Source of the DNA: Pseudomonas sp. BN102
GTDB taxonomy: Bacteria > Pseudomonadota > Gammaproteobacteria > Pseudomonadales > Pseudomonadaceae
Length of the DNA stretch: 64,000 nucleotides
Direction of reading: 5' to 3'
Assembly (NCBI RefSeq): GCF_029871245.1
Contig: NZ_SSON01000077.1
Span: forward strand, 362,204 to 426,203
Every line of letters begins with the position of its first letter. Within the stretch, counting starts at the first letter, position 1. Under the pieces are notes generated by a model. That model was not told the DNA's origin and made no database searches. It saw only the letters and a list, made by a program, of their open reading frames with translations. The position numbers were made by a program, and so were the translations under genes. Shown here piece by piece: positions 58,468-64,000 of this stretch.

Positions 58468-58884
58468 ATGTTCGGTATCAGCTTCGGTGAACTGCTGCTG
58501 ATCGGCCTGATCGCACTGCTGGTGCTCGGGCCCGAGCGGCTGCCCGGCGCGGCGCGCACCGCCGGCCTGTGGATCGGCCGCCTCAAGCGCAGCTTCAATG
58601 CCATCAAGACCGAGGTCGAGCGCGAGATAGGCGCCGACGAGATCCGCCGCCAGCTGCATAACGAACACATCATGGCGCTGGAGAAGCAGATCAAGGAGAG
58701 CATCGTGCCTCCCGCTGCCAGCAGCGCTACCCAGGAAAGCGCGCCGGCACCTGAAGCCGCCAGCGAGCCGGCGCCAGTGGCCAGCCCAGCGGCCCCGGCA
58801 CCCAGCCAGGCGGCGAGCGGTGACCCAGCACCCGCCACGCCCCAGGCCCCCATCGAACCGCAGCAGCCGTCCCGCATCCCATGA
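58468..58884 (+). CDS. tatB: Sec-independent translocase subunit TatB
   Basis: A 138-residue receptor subunit starting [21 protein letters not shown] with the conserved Glu in the membrane helix, then [20 protein letters not shown], an amphipathic helix and a Pro/Ala-rich tail. Its stop overlaps the tatC start by four bases. Confidence 0.95.
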   Translation: MFGISFGELLLIGLIALLVLGPERLPGAARTAGLWIGRLKRSFNAIKTEVEREIGADEIRRQLHNEHIMALEKQIKESIVPPAASSATQESAPAPEAASEPAPVASPAAPAPSQAASGDPAPATPQAPIEPQQPSRIP

Positions 58885-59675
58885 GCGACCAGAAGCCGGA
58901 ACAGGACCAGGAAATGCCCCTGGTCTCGCACCTCACTGAACTGCGTACGCGCCTATTGCGCTGCGTGGTGGCGATCTTCGTCATCTTCGCCGGCCTGTTC
59001 TATTTCGCCCAGAAGATCTACACCCTGGTCTCGGCGCCGCTGCGCCAGTACCTGCCGGAAGGCGCGACCATGATCGCCACCGACGTGGCCTCGCCCTTCC
59101 TCACGCCGTTCAAGCTGACCATGGTGGTGGCGCTGTTCCTCGCCATGCCGGTGATCCTGCACCAGGTCTGGGGCTTCATCGCCCCAGGCCTGTACAAGCA
59201 CGAGAAACGCATCGCCTTGCCGCTGCTGGTCTCCAGCATCGTGCTGTTCTACGGCGGCATGGCCTTCGCCTACTTCCTGGTGTTCCCGCTGATCTTCCAC
59301 TTCTTCGCCAGCGTGACCCCGGAAGGCGTGTCGATGATGACCGACATCAGCAGCTACCTCGACTTCGTGATGACGCTGTTCTTCGCCTTCGGCGTCGCCT
59401 TCGAGATTCCCGTGGCCGTGGTCCTGCTGATCTGGATCGGCGTGGTCAACGTCGAATACCTCAAGCGCATCCGCCCCTACGTGATCATCGGCTGCTTCGT
59501 CGTCGGCATGGTCCTGACTCCGCCGGACATCTTCTCCCAGACCCTGCTGGCCGTGCCCATGTGGCTGCTGTACGAGGTTGGCGTGTTCTGCGGCAGCCTG
59601 ATCCGCAAGCGTGGCGACCACCCGGAAGACGACGCCGAAGAACCCGGCAACCAGCCGCCCGCCACCCGCCCGTGA
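58881..59675 (+). CDS. tatC: Sec-independent translocase subunit TatC
   Basis: A 264-residue polytopic protein with six membrane helices. The N-terminal [11 protein letters not shown] (about 14-24) is the twin-arginine signal-binding motif, and [10 protein letters not shown] lies before helix 5. The C-terminal tail is hydrophilic ([18 protein letters not shown]). Its stop overlaps the GTG of rsmE. Confidence 0.96.
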   Translation: MSDQKPEQDQEMPLVSHLTELRTRLLRCVVAIFVIFAGLFYFAQKIYTLVSAPLRQYLPEGATMIATDVASPFLTPFKLTMVVALFLAMPVILHQVWGFIAPGLYKHEKRIALPLLVSSIVLFYGGMAFAYFLVFPLIFHFFASVTPEGVSMMTDISSYLDFVMTLFFAFGVAFEIPVAVVLLIWIGVVNVEYLKRIRPYVIIGCFVVGMVLTPPDIFSQTLLAVPMWLLYEVGVFCGSLIRKRGDHPEDDAEEPGNQPPATRP

Positions 59676-60379
59676 ACCTGCTTCTCCTCGAAGACGCCGA
59701 TTTCGTCGCGGCGGACCGGGCGCGGCTGGAAGGGCGGCGCCTGAAGCACCTGCATGAAGTGCACCGCGCCGAAGCAGGCGACAGCCTGCGGGTCGGCCAC
59801 CTCGGCGGCCTGATGGGCCAGGGGCGTCTGCTGCACCTGGCGGCGGACTGCGCGGAACTGGAAGTCAGCTTCGACCAGCCGCCGCCGACCAAGCTGCCCA
59901 TTACCCTGCTGCTGGCCCTGCCGCGTCCCAAGATGCTCCGCCGCGTGTTGCAGACGGTGGCCGCCATGGGCGTGCCGCGCCTGGTGCTGCTGAGCAGCTA
60001 CCGGGTGGAAAAGAGCTTCTGGCAGACCCCTTTCCTCGAGCCCGCGGCCATCCGCGAGCAGCTGATCCTGGGCCTGGAACAGGCGCGTGATACCGTCCTG
60101 CCCGAAGTGATCATCGAGAAGCGCTTCAAGCCCTTCGTCGAAGACCGCCTGCCGCAGCTCGCCGCCAACACCCTGGGCCTGGTCGGTCACCCCGGCGACC
60201 ATCCACCCTGCCCGCGTGCGGTGGAGCGGCCCATCACCCTGGCGATAGGCCCGGAAGGCGGCTGGATTCCCTACGAGGTGGAGAAGCTCCACGAGGCTGG
60301 CCTTACCCCCGTGCAACTCGGCGAACGCATCCTGCGCGTCGAGACGGCCGTCACGGCCCTGCTCGCCCGGCTGTTCTGA
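59672..60379 (+). CDS. rsmE: 16S rRNA (uracil1498-N3)-methyltransferase RsmE
   Basis: A 235-residue SPOUT-class enzyme with an N-terminal PUA-like domain (about 1-70) and the trefoil-knot methyltransferase domain. [17 protein letters not shown] and [19 protein letters not shown] are the SAM-binding knot motifs. The start is GTG at 59672, inside the tatC stop, reading [11 protein letters not shown]. The overlap suggests co-translation with tatABC. Confidence 0.92.
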   Translation: MNLLLLEDADFVAADRARLEGRRLKHLHEVHRAEAGDSLRVGHLGGLMGQGRLLHLAADCAELEVSFDQPPPTKLPITLLLALPRPKMLRRVLQTVAAMGVPRLVLLSSYRVEKSFWQTPFLEPAAIREQLILGLEQARDTVLPEVIIEKRFKPFVEDRLPQLAANTLGLVGHPGDHPPCPRAVERPITLAIGPEGGWIPYEVEKLHEAGLTPVQLGERILRVETAVTALLARLF

Positions 60380-60431
60380 GGCGCGTTGCTGGCGTAGGCT
60401 GGCAGCATCCTGTGCCGACATCGAGATTGCC

Positions 60432-60854
60432 ATGCGCCCGCTGACCATCGACCTCGACCAGTTGGCCTTCGCCCTCAACACCGAAGGCCTCGACCACTAC
60501 CTCGACCTCCTCAGCGGCAAGGTGCTGCTGATCCCCGAAGAAGACGCCGACCCCGAACTGGAAGCGCTGCTGCGCACCGAGCCGGAGCGCTTCCTGCTGG
60601 TGGAACCCCTGAGCCAGGGCGACGAACTGGCGCTGATGGAGGAGTTCCTCCACGAAGTGGTCCATCCCCATGCCTACGCCGCCCTGGAACAGGCCCTGGC
60701 AGGGCGCAAGCCGGTGCGCACCTTCCGGCACGTGCTGATGGAATATCCCGTGCTGCTGGAAGCCTGGCACGCCTACGAGGCCGCCCGCCTGCGCGAACTG
60801 GCCCAGGACTGGCTGGAAGAGAACGAGCTGCAACCGGCGAAACCGTTGCATTGA
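60432..60854 (+). CDS. UPF0158-like protein of unknown function
   Basis: A 140-residue acidic cytosolic protein, MRPLTIDLDQLAFAL at the start. The sections DPELEALLRTEPERFLLVEPL and LRELAQDWLEENEL are typical of the UPF0158 family, found as a stand-alone protein of unknown function. No catalytic motif is visible. It has its own start 52 bp after rsmE, with GAGATTGCC before the ATG, a weak ribosome-binding site. Confidence 0.65.
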   Translation: MRPLTIDLDQLAFALNTEGLDHYLDLLSGKVLLIPEEDADPELEALLRTEPERFLLVEPLSQGDELALMEEFLHEVVHPHAYAALEQALAGRKPVRTFRHVLMEYPVLLEAWHAYEAARLRELAQDWLEENELQPAKPLH

Positions 60855-60928
60855 CCGCCCAGTGTCAGCGCTTGTCGCAGGATGGGGTCGGGCGGCGCTC
60901 CTCCGAGTGTTGCGCTACCCATCTGCCA

Positions 60929-60963
60929 GGTTCGTTGGGCTTCGCGTAGCTCAGCCCAACCTA
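60929..60963. repeat. Short inverted repeat (GTTGGGCT type)
   Basis: GTTGGGCT and AGCCCAAC enclose a 15-nt TCGCGTAGC-containing loop. Read on the minus strand it is GTAGGTTGGGCTGAGC..., a common intergenic repeat of Pseudomonas and relatives. It is in the 265-bp gap between the UPF0158 gene and the ABC operon. Confidence 0.5.
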
Positions 60964-61001
60964 CAGCCCTGCATTGAGGTTCCCGGTATCAACGCTCTTC
61001 G

Positions 61002-61095
61002 GTGGGGGCGATTTCAATCGCTGAGCAGACCGCAGGTCTGCCGTGGCGCCCTGAGAGGCAGCTGCGCTGCCCTAAGCGAATGAATTCGCCCCCAC
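61002..61095. repeat. REP-like palindromic pair, copy C (inverted doublet)
   Basis: Outer arms GTGGGGGCGA and TCGCCCCCAC enclose two inverted half-units: GCGATTTCAATCGC next to a GCAGACCGCAGGTCTGC hairpin, and GGCAGCTGCGCTGCC next to GCGAATGAATTCGC. The second half has the same layout as copies A and B. An inverted doublet of this kind is typical of bacterial interspersed mosaic elements. It lies 24 bp beyond the ABC ATPase stop and could act as its 3' end. Confidence 0.7.
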
Positions 61096-61119
61096 AAGGG
61101 AGCCGCACCTGCCCGCTCT

Positions 61120-61846
<727 letters not shown>

Positions 61847-61854
<8 letters not shown>

Positions 61855-62809
61855 TTTTCCCGAGCCTCCGCTCCAGACGGCTGGCGATTTGCGACAGCGG
61901 CAGGTTGATGACGAGGTAGAGCGCAGCGACGCAGAACCAGATCTCGAAGGTGGAGAAGGAGGTGGTAATCGCTTCGCGCCCGCTCTTGGTCAGTTCGGTG
62001 ATGGCGATCACCGAGACCAGCGAGGTGTCCTTGACCAGGCTGATGAACTGGCCGGCCAGCGGTGGCAGCACACGCTTGAACGCCTGCGGCAGGATCACGT
62101 GGCGCATGGACTGGCCGCCGGTCAGGCCGAGAGACCGCGCCGCCTCGTTCTGGCCGCGGGCGATGGACTGCACCCCGGCGCGGACGATCTCGCCGACATA
62201 GGCGCCGGTGAACAGCGCCAGTGCCGCCACCCCGGCGAATTCGCGGGAGAGGTTCAGCACGGTGCCGATGAAGAAGTAGAAGATAAAGATCTGCACCAGC
62301 AGCGGCGTACCGCGCACCAGCTCGACGTAGACGGTGGACAGGTCGCGCAGTGTGGGGTTGTTCGACAGCCGGCAGAGGCCGGTGAAGAGGCCGATCAACA
62401 GGCCGAAGGCGCCAGACACGAAGGATATCCACAGGGTGGTCCAGAGTCCCCAGAGCAGCGGGCCAGCCGCCCAGTGGCGGGTGACGCCGACCAGGTCGCC
62501 CTCGGAAACGTCGTCGCCCTGGCTCACCTGCAGGCTGTCGCGGGCCACCTCCAGCACCTGCTCCTCGCCGCCCTCGGCGGTCAGGGTCACGCGGGCCATG
62601 CCGCCGGCATCATTGATGGCGCTGACCGTGCCGTAATCGGCGGCACGCTGGCCTTCCTCGGCCTGGTAGGCGAAGTACTGGGGCACCCGATTCCAGCGCC
62701 ATTCGTAGGAAATCAGCGAAGTGGAGTACCAGAGGCCATAGGCAATGACGACCAGGATCACGCCGGTCAGAACATGCCAGGGCCAGTTACGGCGATGTTT
62801 TCTTGTCAC
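61847..62809 (-). CDS. Polar amino acid ABC transporter permease
   Basis: A 320-residue HisMQ-family permease. The first membrane helix (about 13-32) is followed by an unusually long periplasmic loop of about 85 residues ([15 protein letters not shown]... to about 118), then five helices. The EAA loop near [23 protein letters not shown] (about 217-239) contacts the ATPase. The start is GTG at 62809 ([11 protein letters not shown]); an ATG further upstream is out of frame. Only one permease gene is present, so a homodimer is expected. Confidence 0.88.
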
Positions 62810-62846
62810 GGTAAATCTCGCTCATGGCGATGCATGAAAGACAAAA

Positions 62847-62878
62847 GGCAGGTCCGGCCTTGTGAGCCGGGACCTGCC
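62847..62878 (-). terminator. Attenuator-like hairpin between the binding protein and permease genes
   Basis: A 12-bp stem with one bulge (GGCAGGTC-CCGGC / GCCGGACCTGCC on the minus strand), a short loop and then TTTTGTCTTT. It lies between the solute-binding protein stop (62907) and the permease start. This is the classic position for a partial terminator that keeps the binding protein in excess. Confidence 0.75.
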
Positions 62879-62906
62879 GCTTGCAGCTCGACGCTTGGCG
62901 CCGCCC

Positions 62907-63698
62907 TTATTCCATCTCTTTCAGCCAGTCGGTCTTCTTGAACCACTTGGCATGGATGCGATCGTAGGTGCCATCCTGCTTGATCTGGTGCAGGTAGTTG
63001 TTGATCCAGTTGAGGCTGTCGAAGTCGCCCTTCTTCAGGCCGAAGGCCAGGGGCTCATAGGTGAAGGGCTCCTCCAGGAACACCAGCTTGCCGGCGCCGG
63101 CCTTGTTCACCGCGACGACGTTGTAGGGGGCGTCGTAGATGAAGGCGTCGGCCTTGCCGTTGACCACGTCCATCACCGCTTCCTGCTCGTTGTCGAAGCC
63201 GTGGTACTGGGCCTTGGCGATCAGCTTCTTGGCGACCATCTCGCCGGTGGTGCCGATCTTCGAGGTGATGCGGTACTGGGCGTCGTTCAGGTCCTTGTAG
63301 GACTTGACCTTGTCCTGCAGTTCCTTGCGGATCAGCAGGGTCTGGCCGACCACGATGAAGGGCTCCGAGAAGTTGATGCGCAGGTTGCGCTCCTGGGTCA
63401 GCGTCATGCCGGAACCGATCATGTCGAACTTGTCGGTCAAGAGGGCCGGGATGATGCCGTCGTAGCTGGTGGACACCAGCTCCAGCTTGACGCCCATGGA
63501 CTTGGCCATGGCCTTCAGCACGTCCACCTCGAAGCCGATGATCTCACCACGCTTGTTGGTCATCTCGAAGGGCATGTAGGTCGGGTCCATGCCGACACGC
63601 AGGGTGCCGCGCTTGACTGCGTCATCGACCATTCCGGCGTGGGCCAGGCCGGTCAGGGCGCAGGCGGAAAACAGCAGTGACGCGAGAAACTTTTTCAT
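62907..63698 (-). CDS. Amino acid ABC transporter substrate-binding protein
   Basis: A 263-residue periplasmic protein of SBP family 3. A signal peptide (MKKFLASLLFSACALTGLAHA) is followed by GTLRVGMDPTYMPFEM and the second-lobe motifs FDMIGSGMTLTQERN and YDAPYNVVAVNKAG. The start at 63698 has AGGAGAAAGA upstream; an upstream in-frame ATG adds 15 residues ahead of a normal signal peptide and is rejected. The ligand is a polar amino acid by family, not determinable here. Confidence 0.92.
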   Translation of the reverse strand: MKKFLASLLFSACALTGLAHAGMVDDAVKRGTLRVGMDPTYMPFEMTNKRGEIIGFEVDVLKAMAKSMGVKLELVSTSYDGIIPALLTDKFDMIGSGMTLTQERNLRINFSEPFIVVGQTLLIRKELQDKVKSYKDLNDAQYRITSKIGTTGEMVAKKLIAKAQYHGFDNEQEAVMDVVNGKADAFIYDAPYNVVAVNKAGAGKLVFLEEPFTYEPLAFGLKKGDFDSLNWINNYLHQIKQDGTYDRIHAKWFKKTDWLKEME

Positions 63699-63821
63699 TC
63701 TTTCTCCTAATGGGGGCAGATCGTTGTTTTTATGCAAGCCCACGGAATACGGGGCATGGCGCGCATGCTAACGCCCATCGAAGTGGATGGCGAGTCGCAA
63801 AGAAGCAGTTATCGGGCCAGG

Positions 63822-64000
63822 TCAGCTTTGCAGCAGGAAGGTCACCGGACCGTCGTTGACCAGGTGCACCTGCATGCTGGCGCCGAAGCGCCCGGTTGCG
63901 ACCTGCGGATGCTTGAGGCGGGCCTGGCGCACCAGGTAGTCGAACAGTTCCTCACCGCGGGCCGGCGGCGCCGCCGTGGAGAAGCTCGGGCGCAGGCCGC
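63822..64000 (-). CDS. dtd: D-aminoacyl-tRNA deacylase Dtd (N-terminal part outside window)
   Basis: The last 59 codons of a minus-strand gene whose 5' part is beyond base 64000. The translation reads [25 protein letters not shown] and ends in [15 protein letters not shown]. The GPVTF segment is the characteristic Gly-cisPro motif of DTD, which hydrolyses D-aminoacyl-tRNAs. This end and the C-terminal helix are typical, so the assignment is firm even though the gene is incomplete. Confidence 0.9.
   Translation of the reverse strand, partial: GLRPSFSTAAPPARGEELFDYLVRQARLKHPQVATGRFGASMQVHLVNDGPVTFLLQS

Noticed and set aside
63765-63785. A TGGGC...TGC pair upstream of the solute-binding protein as a sigma-54 promoter
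   Set aside because: The spacing of GG and GC is right, but about five other consensus positions fail. It is too weak to claim.

Overview
This is a 64 kb piece of chromosome from a high-GC gammaproteobacterium, almost certainly a Pseudomonas. The evidence is the pilMNOPQ-ponA block, the class II (medium-chain-length) PHA cluster phaC1ZC2DFI, a DipA-type phosphodiesterase and the characteristic protein sequences throughout. From memory, gene content and order follow the dipA-to-dtd segment of P. aeruginosa with a few genes missing (for example the chemoreceptor after rsmE and the opgGH pair). I see no prophage, insertion sequence with a transposase, CRISPR array, tRNA or rRNA, and no obvious horizontally acquired island. 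Essentially every gene can be placed in a known family.

Layout. 1-12 kb: end of a c-di-GMP phosphodiesterase (dipA), msrA, rlmJ, a 600-residue acyl-CoA dehydrogenase, a K+/H+ antiporter (cvrA), a large MscK-type mechanosensitive channel and the AMPylase selO. 12-17 kb: an Asp/Glu racemase, a TauE/SafE exporter, trxC, a hotdog thioesterase, a tandem universal stress protein and an orphan ParA ATPase. 17-33 kb, all on the minus strand: pilMNOPQ (type IV pilus alignment complex and secretin), aroK, aroB, a DamX-like ATPase with a SPOR domain, gltB, gltD and hemE. 33-47 kb: ponA, maeB, an M48 lipoprotein protease, a thermonuclease, rpmE, priA, argS, an FtsN-like SPOR protein, hslVU and a DUF971 gene. 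47-54 kb: the PHA cluster. 54-60 kb: ubiE-ubiJ-ubiB, hisI-hisE, tatABC and rsmE, tightly packed and often overlapping. 61-64 kb: an amino-acid ABC transporter and the end of dtd.

How the genes work together. The PHA cluster holds two polymerases, a depolymerase between them, the regulator PhaD, and on the other strand the granule proteins PhaF and PhaI. It is divided by hairpins after phaC1, phaC2 and phaD, and sigma-54-like -24/-12 elements lie upstream of both phaC1 and phaC2. The hslVU operon has a near-consensus sigma-32 promoter. The pil, aro and glt genes form a long co-directional series with short or overlapping junctions.

The least ordinary signals are not genes. (1) A textbook intrinsic terminator for rpmE lies inside the signal-peptide codons of the downstream nuclease gene. 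(2) A roughly 200-bp, hairpin-rich element with imperfect terminal inverted repeats sits directly upstream of the hslVU heat-shock promoter. (3) A dispersed palindromic repeat family with a shared 14-bp core occurs in three intergenic gaps. I do not find a convincing undescribed multi-gene system here.
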